The notes: generated from the sequence alone by a model not told the origin. Positions 42,932 through 52,331 are shown, numbered from the stretch's first letter. The stretch: 64,000 nucleotides of DNA from Paraburkholderia sp. PREW-6R (GCF_039621805.1 NZ_CP155074.1:1240001-1304000), one strand, 5' to 3'. Program-made: numbers and translations.

Positions 42932-43813
42932 ATGATGCCGGTCCGCCGCGACCTCCGTTTCAACCTGCCACAGGAACGCGCGTGCGATTGGCACGTGCAG
43001 GGCTCGCATGTGACACACTTCTTCAATGCGCTATCGCTGCTCTTTCCGGCGGGCGAGCGTTTTTTCATGGACAGCGTGCGCAACTATCGCGACCAGATCG
43101 ACGACCCCGTGCTGAAGAAGCAGGTGCTGGGCTTCATCGGGCAGGAGGCCATGCATACGCGTGAACATGTCGAATACAACGATCTGCTGCAGGCAGCCGG
43201 CCTGCCGGCGCACAAGCTCGACAGGCGGCTGTGGGCGATACTGAACTTCGGCCGCAGAATCCTGCCGCATTCGTACCAGCTCGCGGTTACGGTGTGCCTC
43301 GAACACTACACGGCCATGCTCGCCGGTCTGCTGCTGGAAGACGCGTCGCGCCTCGGCAGTTCCGTGGAGGGCTTTACACAGATGTGGACATGGCATGCAC
43401 TGGAGGAGACCGAGCACAAGTCCGTTTCCTACGATGTATGGAACACGGTGCTCGAGCCCGGCGTGGGTCGCTACCTGTTGCGCACCGGCACCATGCTCGC
43501 CACCACGCTGACGTTCTGGCTGATCGTATTCGACTATCACGTCCGACTGATGATCGCCGACCGCCAACGCGGCGGCCATCTTCGCGGCATGTGGCGCGTC
43601 GTGATGTATCTGTATGGTCCGAAACACGGCATCTTTCCACGCATTGCCGGCGAATGGCTCAGCTTTTTCCGGCCCGGCTTCCATCCGTGGGACCACGACA
43701 ATCGCGCGCAACTGGCGCGCATCGACGCACTCGTAGCTGAGCTCGATGCGACCCACGCGGCTACGCCAGGCACGCGCAACACCGCGCGACGCGGCGTACG
43801 GGCGAACGCGTGA
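42932..43813 (+). CDS. Predicted metal-dependent hydrolase, ferritin-like (PF10118 type)
   Basis: A 293-residue helical protein with two metal-binding E-x-x-H-type motifs, GQEAMHTREH and LEETEHKS, plus further Glu/His in VCLEHY. This matches the 'predicted metal-dependent hydrolase' family, whose helices resemble di-iron carboxylate proteins. The ATG at 42932 is chosen because GGAG at 42921-42924 is eight bases away; an ATG at 42926 is too close. Third gene of the BVMO operon, with its stop overlapping the next start. The chemistry is unproven; a di-iron oxygenase role is possible. Confidence 0.82.
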   Translation: MMPVRRDLRFNLPQERACDWHVQGSHVTHFFNALSLLFPAGERFFMDSVRNYRDQIDDPVLKKQVLGFIGQEAMHTREHVEYNDLLQAAGLPAHKLDRRLWAILNFGRRILPHSYQLAVTVCLEHYTAMLAGLLLEDASRLGSSVEGFTQMWTWHALEETEHKSVSYDVWNTVLEPGVGRYLLRTGTMLATTLTFWLIVFDYHVRLMIADRQRGGHLRGMWRVVMYLYGPKHGIFPRIAGEWLSFFRPGFHPWDHDNRAQLARIDALVAELDATHAATPGTRNTARRGVRANA

Positions 43814-44775
43814 CACGCGACACGCTGTCGGTCGAGGCCGGCGACGTGCGGCTCGCGGTCTACATGAGCGGGCCGCGTGATGCACCGCCGATCGTGCTGG
43901 TGCACGGTTACCCCGACTCGTCAGCCGTATGGGAACCGTTGCGCGCGCAACTGGATGCGCGTTACTGGGTCATTGCCTATGATGTGCGCGGCGCTGGGGC
44001 GTCGCAGGCACCGGCCACGCGCGGTGCGTACCGGATGGAGCGCCTCGCCGCCGACCTCGCCGCCGTCGCCGACGCAACATGCGGCGCGCGTCCGTTTCAT
44101 CTCGTCGGACACGACTGGGGATCGATTCAGAGCTGGGAAGCGGTGACCGATCCGGCGTTCAACGGCCGGATAGCGTCGTTCACGTCGATCTCCGGACCTT
44201 GCCTCGATTATGCGCGGAGCACCAGGCGCGGCGGCGACGCTTTCGCACGATCAGAACAAAGTAGACGCCCGTCCGGTAGCGGCCTTCGACAGATGCTGAA
44301 GTCCTGGTACATCTTCTTCTTTCATCTGCCGTGGTTGCCGGAGTGGGTGTGGCGCGCCGGCGCCGCACGCATGTGGCCGCTATGGCTGCGTCTCACCGAA
44401 CGCGTGCGGCCGGCCCGCGATCCCGCGCAAATGCGCAATGCACTCAATGGCCTGAACCTGTACCGCGCCAATATCATCGACCGGCTGCTGCGCCCGCGCG
44501 CGCGTCACGCGCATGCGCCGGTGCTGTTCATCGTGCCGCTGCGCGACCGCTACGTCAGCCCCGCCCTCTCACTCGGCCTCGAGGGCTGGCTTGGCGCCTA
44601 CGAACGCATCGAAATCGACGCGGGCCACTGGGTCGTGCTGCGTGAACCCGCGCGAATCGCGGCCTGCATCGACGGCTTCGTCGTGCGACAGACGGCGTCG
44701 GGTGAGGCATCGGGCGGGGCATCGGGCGCGGCATCAGGAATTGCATCAGGCAACGCCCGCTCAGCGGGTTCATAA
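43810..44775 (+). CDS. Alpha/beta hydrolase, epoxide-hydrolase-like
   Basis: A 321-residue hydrolase. The oxyanion region HGYPDSSAVW is at 32-41, the nucleophile is Asp102 in GHDWGS (an Asp as in epoxide hydrolases and haloalkane dehalogenases), and the catalytic His is in DAGHWV. It begins with GTG overlapping the previous stop (GTGA), so it is coupled to the upstream gene. The last 30 residues are a low-complexity Ala-Ser-Gly repeat (ASGEASGGASGAASG). As the final gene of the operon it could open the product of the monooxygenase step. Confidence 0.9.
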   Translation: MTRDTLSVEAGDVRLAVYMSGPRDAPPIVLVHGYPDSSAVWEPLRAQLDARYWVIAYDVRGAGASQAPATRGAYRMERLAADLAAVADATCGARPFHLVGHDWGSIQSWEAVTDPAFNGRIASFTSISGPCLDYARSTRRGGDAFARSEQSRRPSGSGLRQMLKSWYIFFFHLPWLPEWVWRAGAARMWPLWLRLTERVRPARDPAQMRNALNGLNLYRANIIDRLLRPRARHAHAPVLFIVPLRDRYVSPALSLGLEGWLGAYERIEIDAGHWVVLREPARIAACIDGFVVRQTASGEASGGASGAASGIASGNARSAGS

Positions 44776-45040
44776 GCCGGGCCACCGATCATGTTGCAAC
44801 TGCCTGCCATTGTGTGAAACCTTTCGGTCCGCCGACAAGGCGCGCCTCCTGGCACTTCTTTTGCCGACCCAACCGCGTGTCGCAAATAGCCACTATCAAC
44901 AGCAGCAAATGGCCGCGGCGACGCCGCTGGCCTATGCTCGCGGTTCGCCCTATCCTGACGCCGCGTGTGTGTTTTAGCGACTAGCTGCCGGATGCGGGCG
45001 CCGTCCTGTCAATTGCCACGCCGCCCGCTATCGATCCCCC

Positions 45041-45988
45041 ATGCACGCTGCCGCGACCGAAGCTCAATCCGCCGCCTTGCGCACGCTGTTGCGCAGTCTC
45101 GGCCAGATCGTGCTTCAGCCGAACGCCTTCACCGGCGCATGCCTGCTTGCAGCGTGGTTGATTCACGATCCGCGGCTGGCCTGCGCCGCGCTGATCGGTG
45201 CAGTGGCGGCCAATGTGAGCGCGACCCTCGCGGGCTACGACGGTCACGACACGCGCGCCGGATTGCACGGTTTCAACGGCGCGCTTGCGGGACTCGCCGC
45301 GTTCGTCAATATCTCCGACAACACGACGGCGGTCGCCGTGGCGATTCTCGCGGCGACCGGAACTGCCTGGCTGTTGCAGCCGTGGTCGCAACGTTTGCGC
45401 AAACACGGGCTCGGGTATTTTTCGAGCCCATGTCTGCTCGTGACGTGGCTTTGGCTGGCTTTCGCCGCCTTCACCGTTCAAACGCCAGGCGTCGAAGCCG
45501 CGCAACACTTCAGCGCGGAGCGGGCAAGCGCAGGGGTTCTAGCAGGCCTCGCGCAAACCGGCTTTGCTTCGAGCGCGTACTCGGGTCTGCTGGTGCTGGT
45601 CGGCATTGCCGCGAGTTCGCGCAAACATGCACTGTGGGCGTTGCTCGGCGCGGCGCTTGCGAGCGCTGCCCAGCTGCTCCTCGGCGCGACGGCGAGTTCG
45701 TTCGACACAGGCCTGTTAGGATTCAACGGTGCGCTTACCGCGCTCGCGCTCGCGGACGGCAGCGCAGCGACGACGCTCGCGGGCGTGGGCCTTTCCGTCG
45801 CGCTCCAGGCACTCGCGGTGCAGTTCGGCCTGCCGGCCATGACCGCGCCGTTCGTGCTCGCGACATGGAGCATCCAGTTGTACAGGCAGCCTATGGCGAG
45901 CACGACGGCCGCAACGGAAGCGGTGGAACGCGGGGATAATGCGCGCCGTTCGAATGCGTCCGTTCGCGCGAGTGAGGCCGGCCGCTAG
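45041..45988 (+). CDS. Urea transporter (UT family)
   Basis: A 315-residue channel-type transporter with about ten hydrophobic helices. Both inverted repeats show the family hallmark: LGQIVLQPNAFTGA and LHGFNGALAGLAAF in the first half, LLGFNGALTALAL in the second. Urea passes down its gradient through the inner membrane. No urease genes are in view. It stands alone, 265 bases after the hydrolase gene, with no visible promoter consensus. Confidence 0.9.
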   Translation: MHAAATEAQSAALRTLLRSLGQIVLQPNAFTGACLLAAWLIHDPRLACAALIGAVAANVSATLAGYDGHDTRAGLHGFNGALAGLAAFVNISDNTTAVAVAILAATGTAWLLQPWSQRLRKHGLGYFSSPCLLVTWLWLAFAAFTVQTPGVEAAQHFSAERASAGVLAGLAQTGFASSAYSGLLVLVGIAASSRKHALWALLGAALASAAQLLLGATASSFDTGLLGFNGALTALALADGSAATTLAGVGLSVALQALAVQFGLPAMTAPFVLATWSIQLYRQPMASTTAATEAVERGDNARRSNASVRASEAGR

Positions 45989-46119
45989 CGCACCGCGGCA
46001 GGACGCTTCGGAGCGGCCCGACGCTCGCCGACTCGACCGGCCATGCTGACGCCGCCGCCGACCACCGCGCTACATTCTTCACGCAAGGCCAGATGCTTCG
46101 CTGATCTCAGGAGACACTC

Positions 46120-46896
46120 ATGTCATTCACACACGCGCCGAGCCGCCGCATCGCCGAAACAGGCCCACGCTCCGAAGCTGAACAGCAAACCCGGTTCGAC
46201 CTCGCCGCCGCTTACCGGCTCGCGGCGCTCAACGGCTGGGACGATCTGATCTACACGCATATTTCAGCGAGCGTGCCCGGCGAGCCCGGCCACTTTCTGA
46301 TCAATCCGTTCGGCTTCGCATTCGACGAGGTGTGCGCGTCGAACCTGGTGAAGATCGATATCCACGGAAATAGCGTCGGCACGAGCGAGCATCCGGTCAA
46401 CGCTACGGGTTTCGCGCTGCACGCCGCCGTTCACGCCGCACGCGCGGACGCCTTCTGCGTGATGCATCTGCACAACACGGCGGGCGTGGCCGTTTCCGCG
46501 CAACCGGCCGGCTTGCTGCCGGCGTCACAACACGCGTTGCGGTTTTACGGCCAGCTCGCGTATCACGACTATGAAGGTCTTGCGTTCTCGCCGGCGGAAA
46601 GCGAGCGCCTCGTCGCGCATCTCGCGGACAAACCCGCGATGCTGTTGCGCAATCACGGCACGCTGACTGCGGGCCGCACCGTCGCCGAGGCCTACGTGCT
46701 CATGGCGACGCTGATCAAGGCTTGCGAGATCCAGTTGCAGGCGCAGGCATGCGGGGCCGACCTGGTGGTGCCTGCAGACGCCGTCGCCGCGCGCACGGCG
46801 CAGCAACTGTACGATGACGGCGCAATCGAAGGCGCGCTCGAATGGCCTGCCCTGCTGCGCAAGCTTGATCGGCTGGACCGGTCCTATCGCGACTAA
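46120..46896 (+). CDS. Class II aldolase/adducin-family protein
   Basis: A 258-residue protein of the zinc-dependent class II aldolase/adducin family. Zinc-ligand histidines are visible in VMHLHNTAG and RNHGTLTAG, with the conserved AEAYVLM helix. Members act as L-fuculose-phosphate or related aldolases, or as decarboxylases. An AGGAGA site precedes the ATG. The tautomerase at 46959 follows on the same strand after 62 bases, possibly one unit. The substrate is unknown. Confidence 0.9.
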   Translation: MSFTHAPSRRIAETGPRSEAEQQTRFDLAAAYRLAALNGWDDLIYTHISASVPGEPGHFLINPFGFAFDEVCASNLVKIDIHGNSVGTSEHPVNATGFALHAAVHAARADAFCVMHLHNTAGVAVSAQPAGLLPASQHALRFYGQLAYHDYEGLAFSPAESERLVAHLADKPAMLLRNHGTLTAGRTVAEAYVLMATLIKACEIQLQAQACGADLVVPADAVAARTAQQLYDDGAIEGALEWPALLRKLDRLDRSYRD

Positions 46897-46958
46897 GCGA
46901 CTAAGCGACTGAGCGCCTCACCCCGATTCAATTCTTAATCTCTCACCGGAGACATGCC

Positions 46959-47150
46959 ATGCCCACGTTTCACATCGAACTTTTCGAAGGCCGCACACTG
47001 GAGCAAAAGCGCGAATTCGTCGAAGCCATTACCCGCGCGACCTGCGAATCGCTGGGCGTCGAGCCAAATTCCGTCGACATCATTCTCACCGACGTGAAAC
47101 GCGAAAACTGGGCCACAGGTGGCCGCTTGTGGTCGGACGCGGCCGCCTGA
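46959..47150 (+). CDS. 4-oxalocrotonate tautomerase-family protein
   Basis: A 63-residue enzyme with the catalytic N-terminal proline (MPTFHIELFEGRTLEQK; Pro becomes residue 1 after Met removal) and the helix EAITRATCESLGVEPNSVDIIL. The family acts as hexameric keto-enol tautomerases in aromatic or lactone degradation. A CCGGAGA site supports this start. It may work with the class II aldolase gene upstream. Confidence 0.9.
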   Translation: MPTFHIELFEGRTLEQKREFVEAITRATCESLGVEPNSVDIILTDVKRENWATGGRLWSDAAA

Positions 47151-47235
47151 GCCGCTCCAGCTTTGCGGCTGATCCAGCGGCGCGCCGGCGGTGACGCAGC
47201 GCCGACGTGCTGCGCCACCGGACTGCCGTGCAATA

Positions 47236-48435
47236 TCAGAAGCGGTGAATGATGCCCACGCCCGCAGCGAACTGGCTGCGTGATGACGAAGGCGCGCCGT
47301 TCTGACCGTCGCCGATATCGGCCGTCGCGTTGATGATGCTGACGCCGTTCGTGCCGATTGTCTGGCCGCCCGCACGTTGATAGGCCTCGAGCGCATACAA
47401 ACCAGTCCGCTTGGAAAGGCTGTAGTACTGCGACAGATTGAACTGCTGATAACGAGCCGAGCTCGAGATGCCGTTCGATTCCGTCGCACGCGTATAGCTG
47501 TAACCGGCAGCCAGATCGAGCACCGTCACCGGCTTGAAGTGCAGCACGGCGCCTGCCGTATTGAACGTCGCCTGGCTGCGGAACTTCGAATTTACGCCCG
47601 GAATGTATTGCACATTCGAGTACGAGAACGATACGTCCCACTGCGTGCTGAACGTATAGCCGCCCGTTACCGCAACGCGCTGTTGGGCCTGCGCCGTCTG
47701 ATAGCCGTTGTTGATGCCCGACACGGCCGCCTGCGCGCCCGCGTTCGACGTCGTGGAATCCGCACCCCACGCGCCGCCGCCCACAGTCGAATTGTTGATG
47801 CGCTGGAAGCCGGCTGCAATGCCGAACGGACCGTTCAGGTATTGCAGCGCCGCGCTCCATGTCGAGCCCGCGTTGAAGCTGCCCGCCACACCGCCCAGCG
47901 AATACGACGCGCTAGCCGTCAAGCCGTACATGCTCGGCGACGTGTACACCAGCGAGTTATTCGCGCGGTACAACGTATCCAGAGAATCGATATCGCCCGG
48001 ATGCGCGCCGTATGCGCCCGTCAGCCAGTTGGTCGGGCTATAGGGCGACAGCAGCGTGTAATACGGCGTGTACTGACGGCCGGCCGTCAGCGAGCCGTAG
48101 GTTGCGTTCGTGAGGCCGACGTACGCCTGGCGGTTGAACGCCAGACCCGACACGCTTTGCGCGCCCGTGGCACTGTTAAAGCCCTCTTCCAGCTGGAAGA
48201 TCGCCTTGGTACCGCCGCCCAGATCCTCGGCGCCTTTCAGGCCGAAACGGCTGCCGGCCCAGATCCCGTTGACCATCTTCACCACCGAGTGGCCGCCGGT
48301 GGTCGAGCCGAGCGACGTCTGGCTGCTTTGATAGCCAATCCCCGTATCGACGATCCCGTACAGCGTCACGCTGCTCTGCGCGTGCGCACCGAGGGCGACG
48401 AGGCCAAGGGCCGAGGTTGCTAGTGCCTTTTTCAT
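47236..48435 (-). CDS. Gram-negative porin (Porin_4 type)
   Basis: A 399-residue outer-membrane beta-barrel with a signal peptide (cleaved near GAHAQS, residue 20) and the standard beta-proteobacterial opening SSVTLYGIVDTGIGY. The PEF-like closing strand ends GVGIIHRF with the terminal Phe needed for barrel assembly. An AGAGGAG site precedes the ATG. It lies 93 bases downstream of the TRAP permease gene on the same strand, so it may be part of the uronate uptake unit, letting substrates cross the outer membrane. Confidence 0.95.
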   Translation of the reverse strand: MKKALATSALGLVALGAHAQSSVTLYGIVDTGIGYQSSQTSLGSTTGGHSVVKMVNGIWAGSRFGLKGAEDLGGGTKAIFQLEEGFNSATGAQSVSGLAFNRQAYVGLTNATYGSLTAGRQYTPYYTLLSPYSPTNWLTGAYGAHPGDIDSLDTLYRANNSLVYTSPSMYGLTASASYSLGGVAGSFNAGSTWSAALQYLNGPFGIAAGFQRINNSTVGGGAWGADSTTSNAGAQAAVSGINNGYQTAQAQQRVAVTGGYTFSTQWDVSFSYSNVQYIPGVNSKFRSQATFNTAGAVLHFKPVTVLDLAAGYSYTRATESNGISSSARYQQFNLSQYYSLSKRTGLYALEAYQRAGGQTIGTNGVSIINATADIGDGQNGAPSSSRSQFAAGVGIIHRF

Positions 48436-48528
48436 TTCTGCTCCTCTTTGAAAAATTGTTCTTTAAGCGCGGCGTGTCTGAACGCCGCTGAGTGTGGATT
48501 GACTATTCAACCTGCTTGGGATGTCGAA

Positions 48529-49881
48529 TCAGAATACCGGGTGGCCGTTGATCAGACTGGGCAGCCACGTCGAGAACATCGGCACATAGGTAACGATATT
48601 GATCGCACTGAAAATGGCCAGGTAATACGGCCACGCGACTTTCGTGGTCTCACCGATCGACACGTTGCCGATCGCGCATCCGATGAACTGGACCGAGCCG
48701 ATTGGCGGGTGAACGAGGCCGAGCGCACAGTTCAGGAGGATCATGATGCCGAATTGCACTGGGCCTACGCCGCTATGCATCGCCATCGGCAGGAACAGCG
48801 GCGTGGTAATCAGAATGTGCGCCGCCATGTCGACGAACGTGCCGAGAAAGATCTGGATAATGTTGATATACAGCAGCATCAGCCACGGAATCGTCGTCGC
48901 GCCATCGAGCAGCCGTTCGATCGCATCCGGAATCTCCAGATACGCCATCTGATAGCGCAACATGTTCGATACGCCGATCAGCAGCAGCACCACGCCCGTG
49001 GTTTTCGCCGCCTTGGACAGTGCGAAGAAGAGCTTTTTCATCGTCATCGTGCGATAGACGACGATGGTCAGCACCAGCGAATACGCCACTGCAATGGCCG
49101 CTGCCTCCGTGGCCGTCGCGATACCCTTTGCGACGCACACCAGGATGATTGCAATCACCATCAAACCGGGCAATGCGCCGAGGAACGTGCGGCCCACCGC
49201 GAACCAGCCGGGAAAGCGCTGGAGTTCGGTCGAACCGTCAGGACGGCGCGGATACCCGTAGCGCACGGCCTGCCAGTACGCTGCGATCAGCACGAAACCC
49301 ATCACCCACAGCACCGGCAGCAGACCGGAAAACAGCAGGTCGCCAATCGACACGCCGCTCATCTGATGGCCGTTGAGCGTACCGGTGATCCCTTGCGCAG
49401 CGAACGCGTAGATGATCATGTTGGTCGACGTCGGCATCAGCGCGCCCGCAAGCGACGAGTGCGTCGTCACGTTCACTGCGTAGGCGGCGCTATAACCTTC
49501 GCGCTTCATCAACGGAATGACCACGCCGCCCATCGCGGACGTGTCCGCGGTCGGCGAACCCGACACGCCGCCGAACAGCGTGCAGGCGACCACGTTGGCC
49601 ATGCCGAGACCGCCGCGAAAATGCCCGACCGTAGCCTGTGCGAAACGCAGGATGCGGTCGGCGATGCCGCCATGCAGCATCAGTTCGCCGGAGAAGATGA
49701 AAAACGGCACCGCGAGAAACGAGAACGCGTTCATGCCGGAGATCATCGACTGCATCGCGGTGGCGGCCGGCAAGCCCTCGTACAGATAGGTCAGCACGCA
49801 CGACAGGCCCAGTGCGAACGACACGGGCACGCCGAAAATAAGGAACACCAGGAAACTGATGGAGAGGATGGCGAGTTCCAT
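48529..49881 (-). CDS. dctM: TRAP transporter large permease (DctM)
   Basis: A 450-residue inner-membrane subunit with about 12 hydrophobic helices and the TRAP-large signature (FGVPVSFALGLS, then PFFIFSGELM, GGVSGSPTADTSAMGGVVIP). It starts seven bases after the small-permease stop and forms the translocation channel with it. Sodium-coupled import of an organic acid is expected. The surrounding uronate genes and the shared operator upstream of the operon point to hexuronate or aldarate. Confidence 0.93.
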   Translation of the reverse strand: MELAILSISFLVFLIFGVPVSFALGLSCVLTYLYEGLPAATAMQSMISGMNAFSFLAVPFFIFSGELMLHGGIADRILRFAQATVGHFRGGLGMANVVACTLFGGVSGSPTADTSAMGGVVIPLMKREGYSAAYAVNVTTHSSLAGALMPTSTNMIIYAFAAQGITGTLNGHQMSGVSIGDLLFSGLLPVLWVMGFVLIAAYWQAVRYGYPRRPDGSTELQRFPGWFAVGRTFLGALPGLMVIAIILVCVAKGIATATEAAAIAVAYSLVLTIVVYRTMTMKKLFFALSKAAKTTGVVLLLIGVSNMLRYQMAYLEIPDAIERLLDGATTIPWLMLLYINIIQIFLGTFVDMAAHILITTPLFLPMAMHSGVGPVQFGIMILLNCALGLVHPPIGSVQFIGCAIGNVSIGETTKVAWPYYLAIFSAINIVTYVPMFSTWLPSLINGHPVF

Positions 49882-49888
49882 GATTCTT

Positions 49889-50368
49889 CTATTTTTGTTT
49901 TTGCACAAAGAGCGCCAGCAGATGCTCGGCGGAAAAGAGCGCAATGCAGACGCTCGCGATGACCGGAATCACATAACGCAACGCTTCCGGCAAGCCGAGG
50001 ATCGGAATCCTGTCTTCCATCGTCGTCTCCGCCATTTGCAGACAGCCGAAGAAGATCGCTACCGCAAGCGCAATCAGGCACAGATGCTGAAAACCTTCGG
50101 CGACGAGCTGGCCCTTCGGCGAAAGCTTCTTCACGAGCGAGTCGAGCCCGATGTGGCCGCTTTCACGTACTTTCAGCGCGGCGCCGAACATGGCGATCAC
50201 GATCACCAGCAGCAGCGCGATGGGCTCGACGAAATCCGGCGCGTCGCTAAAAACATAGCGCATCACGACGCTGTAAATCACGAGCAGACTAAGCGCCGCG
50301 AGACTGATCGACGCCACGATCGTCAGCAGTAAAACGAGAACATCATTGGGGCGTTTCAGAAAATTCAT
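49889..50368 (-). CDS. dctQ: TRAP transporter small permease (DctQ)
   Basis: A 159-residue membrane protein with four predicted helices and the DctQ-like pattern VVMRYVFSDAPDFVEPIALLLVIVIAMFGAALKVRESGHIGLD. It pairs with DctM and the binding protein. The ATG at 50368 has an AAGGACGG site; an upstream frame extension was dismissed. The operon order is binding protein, small permease, large permease. Confidence 0.92.
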   Translation of the reverse strand: MNFLKRPNDVLVLLLTIVASISLAALSLLVIYSVVMRYVFSDAPDFVEPIALLLVIVIAMFGAALKVRESGHIGLDSLVKKLSPKGQLVAEGFQHLCLIALAVAIFFGCLQMAETTMEDRIPILGLPEALRYVIPVIASVCIALFSAEHLLALFVQKQK

Positions 50369-50536
50369 TGATCCGTCCTTGCAAACCGCAAAGCTGTTTC
50401 CGAAGATCAGCCATCCTGTCGGACGGCGACGTCCGACAAGCCGCACACGCAGACACCCGTGCAGCAGCAAACCTCGCGGTCATTCCTGCGAGGCTTGCAC
50501 GCTACGAGCGTTGGGATGGCGGGATTGCTGCGAACC

Positions 50537-51532
50537 TTATTTGACTGCCTGGATTTCGTCGACGAGCTGCTTCATTTGCGGCGTTTTTTCATACTTGGCC
50601 CACACCGGCTGCATGGCCTTCACGAACGCGGCGCGATCGATCTGCGAGGACGCGACGATCGTCGCACCACCCTTCGTGACTGTCTTGCTCGCGTCGGCTT
50701 CACGCGCGGTCCACAGCTTCTCGTAGTAAGGCACCGAGTCCGACGCGGCCTTTTTGATGATGTCCTGCTCTTGCGGCGTCAGCGTGTCCCATACTTTCTT
50801 GGAGAACACGAGTACTTCCGGAGTCATTGAATGCTGCGTTTCGGAATAGACCGGCGCGACTTCGAAATGCTTCGTCTCTTCGTACGACGGCAGGTTGTTT
50901 TCGGCTGCGTCGACCAGACCCGTCTTCAGGCCGGTATAGACTTCGGCGAACGGCATCGGCGTCGGCGTACCGCCCATTGCCTTGATTTCGTCCACCATCA
51001 GGTCGGATGGTTGCACGCGCACCTTGAGGCCTTTCATGTCGGCCGGCGAGTGAATCGCTTTTTTGGTGTAGATGGAGCGCGCGCCGCTCTCATAGAACGT
51101 CAGCGCGATCATGCCTTTGGCCTTGAAGGCATCGAGAATCTTCTGGCCTTCGGGACCGTACATGACCTTGCGGAAATGGTCGATGTCGCGAAACAGGAAC
51201 GGCAGCGACGGAATCATCGATTCGGGCACGATCTCGTTGAACGCGGCGCCGTTTGCGCGCGCCATGTCGAGCGCGCCGATGCGGACCTGGTCGATCGTGT
51301 CGTTTTCCGAGCCGAGCGCGCTATTGCCGAACACCTTCACGGAATCCTTGCCGCCCGTTGCCTTGCTGATCTGTTCGCCCATGTACTTCACGGCCATGTT
51401 GGTCGGGTACGTATCGCCGTGCACGTCCGAAACGCGGAACACGCGCGCCTGCGCCGACAGCGCGCTGAACGCGAGCGCGGCGGCCGCAACCAGCAGCGGA
51501 ATACGGGAAGGGGCAAACCTGTTGTTGTTCAT
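50537..51532 (-). CDS. TRAP transporter substrate-binding protein (DctP family)
   Basis: A 331-residue periplasmic binding protein with a signal peptide (cleavage near SAQARV, about residue 29). The DctP pattern is clear: DIDHFRKVMYGPEGQKIL, the carboxylate-binding segment MKGLKVRVQPSDLMVDEIKAMGGTPTPMPFAEVYTGLKTGLVDAAENN with its conserved Arg, and EVLVFSKKVWDTL. It captures an acidic ligand for DctQM. Genome context and the operators at 51853 and 52068 suggest galacturonate or glucuronate. GAGGAA precedes the start. Confidence 0.93.
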   Translation of the reverse strand: MNNNRFAPSRIPLLVAAAALAFSALSAQARVFRVSDVHGDTYPTNMAVKYMGEQISKATGGKDSVKVFGNSALGSENDTIDQVRIGALDMARANGAAFNEIVPESMIPSLPFLFRDIDHFRKVMYGPEGQKILDAFKAKGMIALTFYESGARSIYTKKAIHSPADMKGLKVRVQPSDLMVDEIKAMGGTPTPMPFAEVYTGLKTGLVDAAENNLPSYEETKHFEVAPVYSETQHSMTPEVLVFSKKVWDTLTPQEQDIIKKAASDSVPYYEKLWTAREADASKTVTKGGATIVASSQIDRAAFVKAMQPVWAKYEKTPQMKQLVDEIQAVK

Positions 51533-51852
51533 CGTGACATTCCTCGAAATTAGTCATCCGATTGCGAGGGACCGCTTGCGCAAAGCCGTTGCAAAGTCGC
51601 GGCGTTCGGATGCGACATGGTTTTAATGCGTCTCCGGCAATGCGTCCGCTTTTCTCCTGGACGGCGGACGTCTCGCCGTGCCGATCCGCACACTGCCCCG
51701 GCACGGATAATCAGCACTCCTGTCAGACAACTTCACTACTGTCGATGCCACCGCGTTGGCCAGGTCCGCTACTAAACGGGTGGCTCACCGCCCATACCGA
51801 GCCGGGTCCGGAAAACCGGAGTGCGGCGAAAGGCATTTGTTTGGGCTTATAC

Positions 51853-51865
51853 GTTGTATGACGAC
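51853..51865. promoter_or_regulatory. Hexuronate-regulon operator, site 1
   Basis: GTTGTA-T-GACGAC matches the repeated GTTGTA-N-GATGAC site of this window with one change. It is 320 bases upstream of the TRAP binding-protein gene and overlaps a possible promoter. Confidence 0.65.
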
Positions 51866-52067
51866 ATATGAAGTCTATAAAACGGACTTTCACTTGTACA
51901 GACGGTATTTACCCGCACGCAGGCACTTGCTGCGGTCGCTTTGACCTGTAGTCGCATCAGGGGTTTGGACGACAACGCGCGTGGCGCGCGTGACACCGTT
52001 GTATCGCGGCGGCACGACTCGCAATCGAGGTTTAAAGCTGCCAGGTATCTGTCGCTTCCACGCTACA

Positions 52068-52080
52068 GTTGTACGACGAG
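52068..52080. promoter_or_regulatory. Hexuronate-regulon operator, site 2 (weaker)
   Basis: GTTGTA-C-GACGAG matches the repeated site with two changes (at the ninth and the last base). It lies 215 bases from site 1, a distance that would permit looping. Confidence 0.45.
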
Positions 52081-52331
52081 TGATGAATTAGTTTGTGCAG
52101 ATAGGAACATCAAGCGCATGTCCAATGCTTTGCGCACCACGTTCCTGCAAAGGCAACTAAGCCACAAGCGGTTTGATACAAGAAAACGCCGCGCATTCGA
52201 TAGGAGCTTTTAATATCAATGACGGTGGCCGAGACTTTCGCACCGGCGCATTGCCGGTTACGGCAAGCATTCCACTGCGCAGCCCGGTCAAATGAAAGGC
52301 CTCTGCCTGTCTGAACGTCTGGCGAGACACC

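Larger units (their letters stand above)
51533..52331. promoter_or_regulatory. Long control region between TRAP operon and methyltransferase
   Basis: A 799-base gap between divergent genes with no credible coding frame. It contains the two operator-like sites at 51853-51865 and 52068-52080, a possible plus-strand promoter TTGTAT (51854-51859) / TATAAA (51876-51881) with a 16-base gap, and a small hairpin (TCCGG-AAAA-CCGGA). If the sites control the TRAP genes, those transcripts would have a leader of about 300 bases. I do not recognise a riboswitch. Confidence 0.5.

Noticed and set aside
45041..45988. Urea transporter as part of a urease operon
   Set aside because: No urease structural or accessory gene occurs on either side in this window.
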